The translations under genes were made by a program, and so were the position numbers. Under the pieces are notes generated by a model, which saw only the letters and a program-made list of their open reading frames with translations, had not been told where the DNA came from and ran no database searches. A stretch of 32,561 nucleotides of DNA from Pseudomonas sp. GM84 (GTDB lineage: Bacteria; Pseudomonadota; Gammaproteobacteria; Pseudomonadales; Pseudomonadaceae): contig NZ_AKJC01000174.1 of NCBI RefSeq assembly GCF_000282535.1, positions 1 to 32,561 of the forward strand, read 5' to 3'. Of this stretch, positions 24,062 through 32,482 are shown in pieces. Each line of letters begins with the position of its first letter. Position 1 is the first letter of the stretch.

Positions 24062-24081
24062 CTATATATAGATATATATAG
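24062..24081. promoter_or_regulatory. Perfect TA-rich palindrome upstream of the nucleotidyltransferase gene
   Basis: CTATATATA, centre GA, then TATATATAG: 9-base arms, perfectly symmetric, in a very GC-rich setting, 26 bases before the start codon. It probably includes the -10 region, and might be an operator. Confidence 0.55.
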
Positions 24082-24107
24082 TTCGGCGTAGCGATACGGT
24101 CAGTTTC

Positions 24108-26045
24108 ATGAGCAAAAAGGACGCCTACAGCCAGGCGGGCAGGACAGCCGTCCTGCAGAACATCCAGGGTACCCTGCAGTTTCTGCAGCGCTTCCCACCG
24201 TTCAACCAGATGGAGCACAGCCACCTGGGCTTTCTGGTGGAACAGTGCCAGCTGCGTTTCTACGCCAGCGGCGAAAGCATCCTCAAGCCCGTGGATGGCC
24301 CGGTCGAGCACTTCTACATCGTCAAGCAGGGGCGCGTGGTCGGCGAACGCCAGCACCTGGTCAAACCGGGCGTGGAAACCACCTTCGAGATCACCAGCGG
24401 CGAATGCTTCCCGCTGGCCGCCCTGCTCGGCGAACGCGCTACCCGTACCGAGCACCTGGCCGGTGAAGACACCTTCTGCCTGCAATTGAACAAGGCAGCC
24501 TTCATCCGCCTGTTCTCGATGTCGGATGTGTTTCGAGATTTTGCCCTGCGCGGTGTCAGCAGCCTGCTCGACCAGATCAACCAGCAAGTGCGCCAACGTG
24601 CAGTGGAAACCCTCGGCACCCAGTATTCGCTGAACACACCGCTGGGCGAGCTGGCCATGCGTCACCCCGTGGTCTGCGCCCCGGACACGCCGCTGCGCGA
24701 GGCCGTGCGGCTGATGCACGAGCAGCAGGTCGGCAGCATCGTGGTGGTCGACCCGCAACGCTACCCGGTGGGCATCTTCACCTTGCGCGACCTGCGCCAG
24801 GTGGTGGCAGCAGCCGACGCCGACCTCGGGGCGCCGATCGACCGGCACATGACCGCCCAGCCGTTCTACCTCAGCCCGCAAGCCAGTGCCTTCGATGCGG
24901 CCATGGCCATGACCGAGCGGCACATCGCCCACGTCTGCCTGGTGGACAACCAGCGCCTGTGCGGCGTGGTTTCCGAACGCGACCTGTTTTCCCTGCAACG
25001 GGTCGACCTGGTGCACCTGGCGCGCACCATCCGCCACGCGCCACGCCTGGACACCCTGGTATCGCTGCGCGGCGAAATCGGCCAACTGGTCGAGCGCATG
25101 CTCGCCCACGGCGCCTCCTCGACCCAGATCACCCAGATCATCACCCTGCTCAACGACCACACGGTCTGCCGGGTGATTGAACTGGCCCTGGCCGAGCGCG
25201 GCGACCCCGGCGTGCCCTTCAGCTGGCTGTGCTTTGGCAGCGAAGGCCGGCGCGAGCAGACGCTGCACACCGACCAGGACAACGGCATCCTGTTCGAAGC
25301 CCGCGACAGCGCCGAAGCCGAGAGCATCCGCGCCCGCCTGCTGCCACTGGCCCAATACATCAACCAGTGCCTGGCCCAGTGCGGCTTCACCCTGTGCAAA
25401 GGCAATGTCATGGCCGGCAACCCCGAGCTGTGCCTGTCGCGCGCCGAATGGACACGGCGCTTCGCCGGCTTCATCCGCGAGGCCAGCCCGGAAAACCTGC
25501 TGGGTTCGAGCATCTACTTCGACCTGCGTGTGGTCTGGGGCGACGAACAGGGTTGCGAGCAGTTGCGCCAGAGCCTGCTCGAACACGTGGCCGACAACCG
25601 TATCTTCCAGCGCATGCTGGCCGACAATGCCCTGCGCCAGCGGCCACCGGTAGGCCGTTTGCGCGACTTCGTGCTGACCCGCCAGGGCAACGACAAGGCC
25701 GCCACCCTCGACCTCAAGGTCCAGGGCCTGACGCCCTTCGTCGATGGCGCCCGCCTGTTGGCGCTGGCCAATGGCATTGGCGCCTGCAACACCCTGGAGC
25801 GTCTGCGCCAGCTGGTCGACAAAGGCGTCATCGAAGCGCTCGATGGCGCAGCCTATGAAGAGGCCTACCACTTCATCCAGCAAACCCGCATGCAGCAACA
25901 CCAGCGCCAGAGCCGCGACAACCTGCCGTATTCCAACCGTCTCGACCCGGACAGCCTCAACCACCTGGACCGGCGCATCCTGCGCGAGTCCCTGCGTCAG
26001 GCGCAGCGCCTGCAGAGCAGCCTGGCCCTGCGGTACCAGCTATGA
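24108..26045 (+). CDS. cNMP-binding/CBS-domain putative nucleotidyltransferase (DUF294 family)
   Basis: A 645-residue soluble protein. Residues about 25-140 resemble a cyclic-nucleotide-binding fold (GESILKPVDGPVEHFYIVKQ, then GECFPLAALLGE). A CBS pair follows at about 185-232 and 245-300 (VVDPQRYPVGIFTLRDLR; CGVVSERDLFSL). A GlnD-type nucleotidyltransferase core comes next, with the signature GSEGRREQTLHTDQDN (377-392; Asp389 and Asp391 bind metal), then a helical DUF294 C-terminal domain to the end. The layout suggests an enzyme that moves a nucleotide onto a protein or small molecule, gated by adenine nucleotides through CBS and cNMP domains; the target is unknown. The stop overlaps the exonuclease start (ATGA), so the two are coupled. 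This pairing is common in Gammaproteobacteria as I recall it. Confidence 0.93.
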   Translation: MSKKDAYSQAGRTAVLQNIQGTLQFLQRFPPFNQMEHSHLGFLVEQCQLRFYASGESILKPVDGPVEHFYIVKQGRVVGERQHLVKPGVETTFEITSGECFPLAALLGERATRTEHLAGEDTFCLQLNKAAFIRLFSMSDVFRDFALRGVSSLLDQINQQVRQRAVETLGTQYSLNTPLGELAMRHPVVCAPDTPLREAVRLMHEQQVGSIVVVDPQRYPVGIFTLRDLRQVVAAADADLGAPIDRHMTAQPFYLSPQASAFDAAMAMTERHIAHVCLVDNQRLCGVVSERDLFSLQRVDLVHLARTIRHAPRLDTLVSLRGEIGQLVERMLAHGASSTQITQIITLLNDHTVCRVIELALAERGDPGVPFSWLCFGSEGRREQTLHTDQDNGILFEARDSAEAESIRARLLPLAQYINQCLAQCGFTLCKGNVMAGNPELCLSRAEWTRRFAGFIREASPENLLGSSIYFDLRVVWGDEQGCEQLRQSLLEHVADNRIFQRMLADNALRQRPPVGRLRDFVLTRQGNDKAATLDLKVQGLTPFVDGARLLALANGIGACNTLERLRQLVDKGVIEALDGAAYEEAYHFIQQTRMQQHQRQSRDNLPYSNRLDPDSLNHLDRRILRESLRQAQRLQSSLALRYQL

Positions 26046-26752
26046 GCCTGTTCGCCTGGCTGCGCCCTGCCGCTGTGCCGCTGGACGACGCCCTGCGTGA
26101 GCGCCTTGCGCGCCTGCCCAAGCCTGCACCGCTGGGTGTCTGTTCCTTGCGCGAACAACGCTGGGTCGTACTCGACCTGGAAACCAGCGGCTTGAATCCC
26201 AGCCGCGATCAGGTGTTGTCGATCGGTGCCGTTGCCATCGAAGACGGGGCCATCGATTTTTCCCAGCAGTTCGAGCGCACCCTGCACCGTCCGACGCAGA
26301 AGACCAACGCCAGCGTACTGATCCATGGCCTGGGGCCCAGTGCCCTGGCTGCCGGCTGCGACCCGGCCGAAGCCTTGCTCGATCTGCTCGAATTCATCGG
26401 CGCCAGCCCGGTGCTGGCCTTCCACGCACCGTTCGACCAACGCATGCTGGCCCGGGCACTCAAGCAGAGCCTTGGCTACCGGCTGCAGCAGCACTTTCTC
26501 GATGTGGCCGAACTGGCGCCGATGCTCAACCCCGATACCGTATTGCGCGAAGCCGGGCTGGACGATTGGGTCGCCCGCTTTGACCTGCACATCGAAGAGC
26601 GCCACCACGCCAGCGCCGATGCCCAGGTGACGGCCGAGCTGGCGCTGATCCTGCTGAGTCAGGCCCGCCGCCAGCAGCTGGACAGCCCGTTGCAACTGGA
26701 ACAGCGCTTGCGCGGATGGCGGCGGCGCAAGGCGCAGAGTCACGGTCTTTAG
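26042..26752 (+). CDS. DEDDh 3'-5' exonuclease (DNA polymerase III epsilon-like)
   Basis: A 236-residue exonuclease. ExoI motif VVLDLETSGL (Asp45, Glu47), ExoII HAPFDQRML (Asp132) and ExoIII HHASADA (His188, Asp193) are complete, so the active site looks intact. An N-terminal stretch of about 40 residues precedes the fold and a basic tail (WRRRKAQSHGL) ends it. It is not the replicative DnaQ by context. The start overlaps the stop of the nucleotidyltransferase gene by 4 bases (ATGA), implying translation coupling and a shared role, perhaps nucleic acid turnover or proofreading under nucleotide control. The exact role is unknown. Confidence 0.92.
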   Translation: MSLFAWLRPAAVPLDDALRERLARLPKPAPLGVCSLREQRWVVLDLETSGLNPSRDQVLSIGAVAIEDGAIDFSQQFERTLHRPTQKTNASVLIHGLGPSALAAGCDPAEALLDLLEFIGASPVLAFHAPFDQRMLARALKQSLGYRLQQHFLDVAELAPMLNPDTVLREAGLDDWVARFDLHIEERHHASADAQVTAELALILLSQARRQQLDSPLQLEQRLRGWRRRKAQSHGL

Positions 26753-26761
26753 CTCAGGTCT

Positions 26762-26793
26762 GGCCCCATCGCCGGCAAGCCGGCGATAGGGCC
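26762..26793. repeat. REP-like hairpin after the exonuclease gene
   Basis: GGCCCCATCGCCGG and CCGGCGATAGGGCC pair with one mismatch around a CAAG loop. It has the same core as the REP cluster at the window start. It lies 9 bases after the stop and could help end the transcript, although no T tract follows. Confidence 0.8.
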
Positions 26794-26880
26794 GGTACTG
26801 ACAACACTCATTTTCAGCCCCACCCTGCTGGCATTCCGATAAGCGTCCATTGCACGCCACCCCCCGCCTCTGCAACAATC

Positions 26881-26899
26881 GCGAATAATTATCGTTAGT
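26881..26899. promoter_or_regulatory. Fur box upstream of the ECF sigma factor
   Basis: GCGAATAATTATCGTTAGT, read on the minus strand, agrees with the 19-base Fur consensus at 13 positions, including the central GATAAT..ATT. It lies 28 bases upstream of the sigma-factor start. Repression by Fe-Fur is expected for iron-starvation sigma factors. Confidence 0.75.
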
Positions 26900-26927
26900 T
26901 AATGCATACGTTCCGGGGGGACGCTGC

Positions 26928-27446
26928 GTGTCTTCAGCACAAAGCCCACATGCCGATCTGGTCGGTGCGCTGTATCGCGACCATCGCGGCTGGCTGCTCG
27001 CCTGGCTGCAGCGCAGCATGGCCTGCCGCCAGCGTGCCGAAGACCTGAGCCAGGACACCTTCGTGCGCCTGCTCGGCCGCACCCAGCTGGAGACCCCCCG
27101 CGAACCCCGCGCCTTCCTCGCCGCCGTGGCCAAGGGCCTGATGTTCGACCACTTCCGCCGTGCGGCGCTGGAACAGGCCTACCTGGCCGAACTTGCCCGC
27201 TTGCCGGAAGCCGAACATCCCTCCCCGGAAATCCAGCACCTGATCCTCGAAGACCTCAAGGCCATCGACCGCCTGCTCGGCAAGCTGTCGAGCAAGGCCC
27301 GCGCGGCCTTCCTGCACAACCGCCTGGACGGCATGGGCCACGCCGAGATCGCCGAGCGCCTTGGGGTTTCGGTATCGCGAGTGCGCCAATACATCGCTCA
27401 AGGCATGCGCCAATGCTATATCGCTCTGTACGGGGAGCCGACGTGA
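26928..27446 (+). CDS. ECF sigma factor, FecI family (iron starvation)
   Basis: A 172-residue sigma factor of the FecI/FpvI/FiuI type. Region 2 is LYRDHRGWLLAWLQRSMACR, then AEDLSQDTFVRLL; region 4 is LSSKARAAFLHNRLDGMGHA, then EIAERLGVSVSRVRQYIAQG, a helix-turn-helix for the -35 element. The start is GTG at 26928 with GGGGGGAC upstream. It overlaps the FecR-type anti-sigma by 4 bases (GTGA). A Fur box is present. The expected target is the TonB-dependent receptor gene downstream. By synteny memory it corresponds to the FiuI-FiuR-FiuA ferrichrome system of P. aeruginosa, so a symbol is withheld. Confidence 0.93.
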   Translation: MSSAQSPHADLVGALYRDHRGWLLAWLQRSMACRQRAEDLSQDTFVRLLGRTQLETPREPRAFLAAVAKGLMFDHFRRAALEQAYLAELARLPEAEHPSPEIQHLILEDLKAIDRLLGKLSSKARAAFLHNRLDGMGHAEIAERLGVSVSRVRQYIAQGMRQCYIALYGEPT

Positions 27447-28399
27447 ACGGCTCACCGGTTTCGTCCCGCGTCCTTGAAGCCGCCATCGCCTGGAAACTGA
27501 GCCTGGACGACGGCAGTGGCTCGAACGATGAACGCAACGAATTCATGCGCTGGCACGCCGCCAGCGAAGAGCACGCCCGCGCCTGGCGCCAGCTTGGCGC
27601 CCTCGACCAACGCGTCGGTGCGGCCGCCGGCCCGGCCCGTCAGGCGCTGCTGCAATCGCGCGCCGGCCTGCGCCGGCGCATCGCCAAGACCGGCAGCGGA
27701 TTGGCCGGCATGCTGCTGCTCGGCTCGCTATTGGCCTGGGTCGCCGGTCCATCGCTGTCGCCCAGCTACTGGCTGGCCGACCAGCGCACCGCCACCGGCG
27801 AGTTGCGCACCTTGCGCCTGGAAGACGGCACGCTGCTAAGCCTCAACAGCCACACGGCGGTCGACATCGATTACCAGGGCGATCAACGCGTACTGGTCCT
27901 GCACCAGGGTGAAATTTCGGTCGAAACCGGCCACCTGGACCCTCGGCCATTGCTGGTACGCACCGACGATGGCCGCCTGCGGCCACTGGGCACGCGCTTC
28001 CTGGTGCGCCGCGAAGATCGCGGCACACGCCTGGAGGTGCTGCAGGCCTCGGTCGCCGCCATGCCGCTGAACAGTGGTGACGAGCAGATATTGCGCGAAG
28101 GCCAGCAGGTGCTGATGAGCACCAATGGCCTGGGCCAGGTCGACCCGGTGCAGGCCGGTGCCGATGCCTGGACCCGCGGCATGCTGGTGGTGGACAACGT
28201 GCGCCTGGCCGACTTGCTGGCCAAGCTGGGCCAGTACCGCAGCGGGCACCTGGGCGTGGCCGATGAAGTCGCCAACCTGCGGGTCACAGGCAGTTTCCCG
28301 CTGACCGACACCGACCTGGCCCTGGCATCGCTGGTGCCGGCGTTGCCGGTGAAGATCGAGCGGCATGCGCCGTGGTGGGTGACCGTAGTTCCCAAGTAA
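27443..28399 (+). CDS. FecR-type anti-sigma regulator
   Basis: A 318-residue inner-membrane protein. The cytoplasmic N-terminal FecR-N domain (AAIAWKLSLDDGSGS, then FMRWHAASEEHARAWRQL) holds the sigma factor. One transmembrane helix follows (about 86-102, LAGMLLLGSLLAWV), then a periplasmic FecR domain (LRLEDGTLLSLNSHTAV onward) and a C-terminal secretin/STN-contact region. The sequence RPLGTRFLV (Gly183-Thr184) is the conserved site where many FecR/FpvR/FoxR-type anti-sigmas cut themselves. The start GTG at 27443 overlaps the sigma stop and has GGGGAG before it. It should relay the receptor signal to the sigma factor. A REP pair separates it from the receptor gene. Confidence 0.93.
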   Translation: MNGSPVSSRVLEAAIAWKLSLDDGSGSNDERNEFMRWHAASEEHARAWRQLGALDQRVGAAAGPARQALLQSRAGLRRRIAKTGSGLAGMLLLGSLLAWVAGPSLSPSYWLADQRTATGELRTLRLEDGTLLSLNSHTAVDIDYQGDQRVLVLHQGEISVETGHLDPRPLLVRTDDGRLRPLGTRFLVRREDRGTRLEVLQASVAAMPLNSGDEQILREGQQVLMSTNGLGQVDPVQAGADAWTRGMLVVDNVRLADLLAKLGQYRSGHLGVADEVANLRVTGSFPLTDTDLALASLVPALPVKIERHAPWWVTVVPK

Positions 28400-28416
28400 G
28401 ACCGCGTTGGCCTTTT

Positions 28417-28496
28417 CGCGGGACAAGCCCGCTCCCACAGGTTCACCACCGTCCTCAAGGTATGTGGTTTACCTGTGGGAGCGGGCTTGTCCCGCG
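28417..28496. repeat. Convergent REP pair between anti-sigma and receptor genes
   Basis: REP copies at 28417-28440 (inverted) and 28473-28496 (direct) share the REP core. They sit in the 222-base gap and could separate expression of the receptor from that of the two regulators. Confidence 0.92.
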
Positions 28497-28621
28497 AAGA
28501 GGCTGGTGCAGCCTGCAACCAAACCCAAACAATTCTCACTTTTTTTCAGATTACCCCTGTCACTTCACAAATCTCGCTCGGCAAGGAAGCAGAAAGCACT
28601 TATCCGTCGAGGAGCCGCTGC

Positions 28622-31054
28622 ATGTCCCGCGCTGTTGATCGTTTCCTGCGTCCCAGCCTGATGGCCCTGGCCATCGCCGTGGCCGCACCATTGGCCAGCC
28701 CTGCCCTGTTCGCCGCCGAGCAATCGGCGCCGCGTGCCTACAACCTGCCTGCCGCACCGCTGGCCAACACCCTGAACCAGATCGCCAGCCAGTCGGGCAT
28801 TGCCCTGGCCATCGATCCGGCATTGGTCAGTGGCCGCAATTCGGCGCCGGTCAACGGCCAGTACGACGGCCTCGGTGCGCTGCAGGCGGCCCTGCGCGGC
28901 ACTGGATTGCAACTGGAGCAGAGCAGCGTCGGCAGCTATAGCCTGGTGGCGACCCCAGAAGGGACACTGGCGTTGCCGGAAACCACGATCGACGCCAACT
29001 CCAGCTACGAAAGCGCCTGGGGCCCCGTCGAGGGCTACACCGCAAAGCGCACGGCCGCAGGCACCAAAACCGATACCGCACTCGTCGAAGTGCCGCGCTC
29101 GATCTCCGTTGCCACCCGCCAGCAAATGAGCGACCGCGGCGTGCACAGCCTGGACGATGCCGTGCGCTACATGCCGGGGATCGTCTCCGCCAGCTTCGGC
29201 AGCGACACCCGGTATGACTGGATGCGCGTACGTGGCTTCGAACCGACCCAGTTCCTCGACGGCCTGCCGCTGCCGCGCGGTGTCTACGCCAACCCCAAGG
29301 CCGAAACCTGGAACCTGGACCGCCTGGCGCTGCTGCGCGGCCCGGCGTCCTCGGTCTATGGCCAGACCCCGCCCGGCGGCCTGCTGGACATGGTCAGCCG
29401 TCGCCCGCAGGCCGAAAGCGCCAACGAAATCGAACTGCAGTACGGCAGCGACAACCACCGCCAGATCAACTTCGCCAGCACCGGCAAACTCGACGAGCAG
29501 GGCCGGTTCCTGTACAGCCTCAGCGGCGTGGTCCGTGATGGCGGCACGCAGATCGACCACATCGACGACAAGCGCTACAACATCGCCCCGAGCCTGACCT
29601 GGAACATCGACGAAGACACCTCGCTGACCTTCCTGACCCAGTTCACCCGCGACGATACCGGCGTCACCAGCCAGTTCCGGCCGATCCAGGGCACCAAGAT
29701 CGACATGCCGTTCGGCGACATCTCGCACCACAAGAACCTCGGTGACCCCGACTACGATTTCTACGACCGCACCTACTACGCGCTGGGCTACGCGTTCGAG
29801 CACCGCATCAACGATGTGTGGCAGTTCCGCCAGAACCTGCGCTACACGAAGTCGGATCTGGAGTTCCAGACGGTCACCGTCAACAGCTACCTGCCAGAGT
29901 TCGGCATGGTGGTGGACGACGAAGGCAATGTCGGTCGCGGCACCACCAACGTCGATGAAGACATCAGCCAATTCGCGGTCGACAACAACTTCCAGGCTGA
30001 TTTCGCCACCGGCGCCGTCAACCACACCCTGTTGCTCGGCCTGGACCACCAGCGCAGCAACACCAATTACCTGGCCATCTTCGGCTCGGCGCCGCCCATC
30101 AACGTCAACCACCCGGAATACGGCCTGCCGATCACCCGCCCGCCCCGCTCCGATGCGTTCTACGACTACAACCAGAAGACCTACCAGACCGGCCTCTACG
30201 TCCAGGACCAGATGGCCCTCGACAACTGGCGCCTGACCCTGGGCGGGCGTGAAGACTGGGTGCACACCGGCACCAAGTTCTTCAACAAGGGCGATGCCAC
30301 CAACACCCAGCGCGACAGCAATTTCAGCGGCAACGCGGCGATCAGCTACGTCTTCGATTCCGGCTTCGTGCCGTACCTGTCCTATGCCGAGTCCTTCCAG
30401 CCGGCCAGCAATGCCAGCGTCGACCCGCAAGAGTCGTTCAAACCGACCGAAGGCAAGCAGTGGGAGCTGGGCATCAAGTACCAGCCGCCAGGCTCCAACA
30501 CCTTGCTGTCGGCTGCCATCTATGACCTGACGCAGAAAAACGTCTCGGTCACCAACAACGTTGGCAACGTCACCGTCACCAGCCAGACCGGCGAAGTGAA
30601 AGTCCACGGCCTGGAGCTTGAAGCCGTGTCCGACGTCACCGACAACCTGAAGGTGATCGCGGCCTACACCCTGGCCAAGTCGGAAGTGCAGGACGGCCAG
30701 TACAAAGGCAACCGTCTGCAACTGATGCCCAACCAGCAAGCCTCGTTGTGGGCCGACTACACCTGGCATACGGGTGTGCTCGACGGCTTCGGTGTCGGCG
30801 CCGGCGCACGCTATACCGGCAATACCTACGGCGACCAGGCCAATACCTACCTGGGCAAAGCCGACGCCTACACGGTGTTCGATGCGGCCGTGCACTACGA
30901 CCTGGGCCGCCTGGACAACAGCCTCAAGGGCGCTTCGGTGGCAGTCAACGCCACCAACCTGTTGAACAAGGACTACATCTCCACCTGCGACGCGTTCTAC
31001 TGCTACTACGGAGACCTGCGCAGCGTCGTCGCCAGTGCCACCTACAAGTGGTAA
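28622..31054 (+). CDS. TonB-dependent ferric siderophore transducer-receptor, hydroxamate (ferrichrome) type
   Basis: An 810-residue outer-membrane protein. The Sec signal peptide runs to about residue 31 (ends SPALFA). It is followed by an STN signalling domain (about 40-105, NLPAAPLANTLNQIASQSGI), the plug (VPRSISVATRQQMSDRG through RGPASSVYGQTPPGG) and a 22-strand barrel ending in VVASATYKW with the terminal aromatic. The near-terminal YISTCDAFYCYYGDLRSVVA, with two Cys, resembles the end of FhuA-type ferrichrome/hydroxamate receptors. The STN domain marks a transducer that signals to the FecR-type protein upstream. The ATG at 28622 follows GAGGAG; a longer frame starts inside the REP element. 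The ligand is inferred. Confidence 0.92.
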   Translation: MSRAVDRFLRPSLMALAIAVAAPLASPALFAAEQSAPRAYNLPAAPLANTLNQIASQSGIALAIDPALVSGRNSAPVNGQYDGLGALQAALRGTGLQLEQSSVGSYSLVATPEGTLALPETTIDANSSYESAWGPVEGYTAKRTAAGTKTDTALVEVPRSISVATRQQMSDRGVHSLDDAVRYMPGIVSASFGSDTRYDWMRVRGFEPTQFLDGLPLPRGVYANPKAETWNLDRLALLRGPASSVYGQTPPGGLLDMVSRRPQAESANEIELQYGSDNHRQINFASTGKLDEQGRFLYSLSGVVRDGGTQIDHIDDKRYNIAPSLTWNIDEDTSLTFLTQFTRDDTGVTSQFRPIQGTKIDMPFGDISHHKNLGDPDYDFYDRTYYALGYAFEHRINDVWQFRQNLRYTKSDLEFQTVTVNSYLPEFGMVVDDEGNVGRGTTNVDEDISQFAVDNNFQADFATGAVNHTLLLGLDHQRSNTNYLAIFGSAPPINVNHPEYGLPITRPPRSDAFYDYNQKTYQTGLYVQDQMALDNWRLTLGGREDWVHTGTKFFNKGDATNTQRDSNFSGNAAISYVFDSGFVPYLSYAESFQPASNASVDPQESFKPTEGKQWELGIKYQPPGSNTLLSAAIYDLTQKNVSVTNNVGNVTVTSQTGEVKVHGLELEAVSDVTDNLKVIAAYTLAKSEVQDGQYKGNRLQLMPNQQASLWADYTWHTGVLDGFGVGAGARYTGNTYGDQANTYLGKADAYTVFDAAVHYDLGRLDNSLKGASVAVNATNLLNKDYISTCDAFYCYYGDLRSVVASATYKW

Positions 31055-31077
31055 GCCTGTGACGTTGTGAGATTGCC

Positions 31078-31113
31078 GACCAAGCCGTCCCCTGTGGACG
31101 GCTTTGGTCTTTC
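31078..31113 (+). terminator. Rho-independent terminator after the receptor gene
   Basis: GACCAAGCCGTCC and GGACGGCTTTGGTC pair with one bulge around a 5-base loop and are followed by TTTCT. The PepSY gene begins 23 bases later, so it may be transcribed partly by readthrough or from its own promoter. Confidence 0.8.
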
Positions 31114-31136
31114 TGAACATCGAGAAACAAAATGTA

Positions 31137-32249
31137 ATGAAAAGCCCAACCATCCGCCGCTGGTCGGTGATCCACACCTGGAGCAGCCTGGTCTGCACCC
31201 TGTTCATGCTGTTGCTGGCCCTCACCGGCCTGCCACTGATCTTCCATCACGAACTGGAACACCTGCTCGGCGATGCCCCCGAGTTGCGCGAGCTGCCGGC
31301 GACCACGCCCCACCTTGACCTGCAGCAGTTGGTGGTCAAGGCCGAGCAGCACCGTCCTGGCGAGGTGATGCAGTACTTCGGCTTCGATGAAGACGAACCC
31401 GACGGCGTGATGGCGATCACCGCCGCCACCGCCGGCACCGAGCCCAACTCATCGCACACCTTCATGCTCGACGCGCGCACCGGCGAAGCCGTGGCCATGC
31501 CAGCCGCCAACGGTGGTTTCATGATGATCATGCTGCGGCTGCATGTGGACATGTTCGCCGGCCTGCCCGGCAAATTGCTGCTGGCCTTCATGGGTGTGCT
31601 GTTCGTCGTGGCGATCGTTTCCGGCACGGTGCTGTACGCACCGTTCATGCGCCGCCTGGACTTCGCCACGGTGCGCCATGACAAGTCCCGGCGCCTGCGC
31701 TGGCTCGACCTGCACAACCTGATCGGCGTGGTGACCCTGGCCTGGGCACTGACGGTAGGCGTCACGGGCGTGATCAGCGCCCTCTCCGACCTGGTCATCG
31801 CCGCCTGGCGCAACGACAGCCTGGCCGCCATGGTCGAGCCGTACCGCGGCGCCCCACCACTCACCGAACGCGCGCCGGCCACCCACTTGCTGGCCATCGC
31901 CGAGCAGGCCGCGCCCGGCATGCGCCCGGACTTCATCGCCTTCCCCGGCACGCGCTTCTCCAGCGAGCATCACTATGCGGTGTTCATGAAAGGCGCCACG
32001 CACCTGACCTCGCACCTGCTGACGCCGGTGCTGATCGATGCCCGTACCCTGGCCGTGACTGCCGTTGGCGAGCGACCCTGGTACATGGACGCCATGGGCC
32101 TGTCCCAGCCGCTGCACTTCGGTGACTACGGCGGGCGGCCGATGCAGATTCTCTGGGCGGTGCTCGATGTGCTGACCATCGTCGTGCTCGGCAGCGGCCT
32201 GTACCTGTGGTTGGGTAAACAGCGCAAAGGCAAGGGAGCACGCCCATGA
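31137..32249 (+). CDS. PepSY-associated transmembrane protein (iron-linked)
   Basis: A 370-residue inner-membrane protein of the PepSY_TM family. Its first helix follows the amphipathic start (RRWSVIHTWSSLVCTLFMLL). Further helices are LLLAFMGVLFVVAIVSGTVL, LIGVVTLAWALTVGVTGVIS and a C-terminal VLDVLTIVVLGSGLYLWL, with periplasmic PepSY segments between. Conserved His residues in the helices (HTW, HHE, LHVD) are typical and are thought to bind haem in related ferric reductases. Family members next to siderophore receptors probably reduce the imported iron complex. The ATG at 31137 is used; the ribosome site is weak. Its stop overlaps the start of the next small gene (ATGA). Confidence 0.9.
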   Translation: MKSPTIRRWSVIHTWSSLVCTLFMLLLALTGLPLIFHHELEHLLGDAPELRELPATTPHLDLQQLVVKAEQHRPGEVMQYFGFDEDEPDGVMAITAATAGTEPNSSHTFMLDARTGEAVAMPAANGGFMMIMLRLHVDMFAGLPGKLLLAFMGVLFVVAIVSGTVLYAPFMRRLDFATVRHDKSRRLRWLDLHNLIGVVTLAWALTVGVTGVISALSDLVIAAWRNDSLAAMVEPYRGAPPLTERAPATHLLAIAEQAAPGMRPDFIAFPGTRFSSEHHYAVFMKGATHLTSHLLTPVLIDARTLAVTAVGERPWYMDAMGLSQPLHFGDYGGRPMQILWAVLDVLTIVVLGSGLYLWLGKQRKGKGARP

Positions 32250-32425
32250 GCCACCGATCGCAATCCACCTGGCGCCTCTTTGGCTGGCCGCTGCTGATCG
32301 CCCTGCTGGGGGCTACCGGGCTGTTTGCCGCGCTGCTCGGCGACGGTGGCTGGGACGTGCTGGCGTGGGTCGGGCTTGGCGTTCCCGCACTGTTGAGTGC
32401 ACGGGCGCTGTTCTGGCGCGGTTGA
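32246..32425 (+). CDS. Small membrane protein coupled to the PepSY protein
   Basis: A 59-residue protein with two hydrophobic helices: LFGWPLLIALLGATGLFAAL, and VLAWVGLGVPALLSARALFW after a short GDGGWD loop. It starts MSHRSQSTWR and ends FWRG. The ATG overlaps the PepSY stop by 4 bases, and AAGGGAG lies 9 bases upstream, so translation is coupled. Small two-helix partners of this kind often follow PepSY genes in siderophore loci of pseudomonads. The function is unknown; it may be a subunit of the reductase. Confidence 0.88.
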   Translation: MSHRSQSTWRLFGWPLLIALLGATGLFAALLGDGGWDVLAWVGLGVPALLSARALFWRG

Positions 32426-32482
32426 GGTAGCCTACGCTGCGGGCGTACTGTCTTGCTCAAAACTCAAGAGCTTGCACGAACC

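Noticed and set aside
23988..25964. 658-codon minus-strand frame antisense to the nucleotidyltransferase
   Set aside because: No recognisable motif; the plus-strand frame has CBS and nucleotidyltransferase signatures.
28475..28621. Longer start for the receptor gene
   Set aside because: The extra 49 codons begin in a REP element and would bury the signal peptide; the ATG at 28622 has GAGGAG.
28565..31225. 886-codon minus-strand frame antisense to the TonB-dependent receptor
   Set aside because: Val/Gly/Ala/Asp-rich shadow of GC-rich codons; the receptor is unmistakable on the plus strand.
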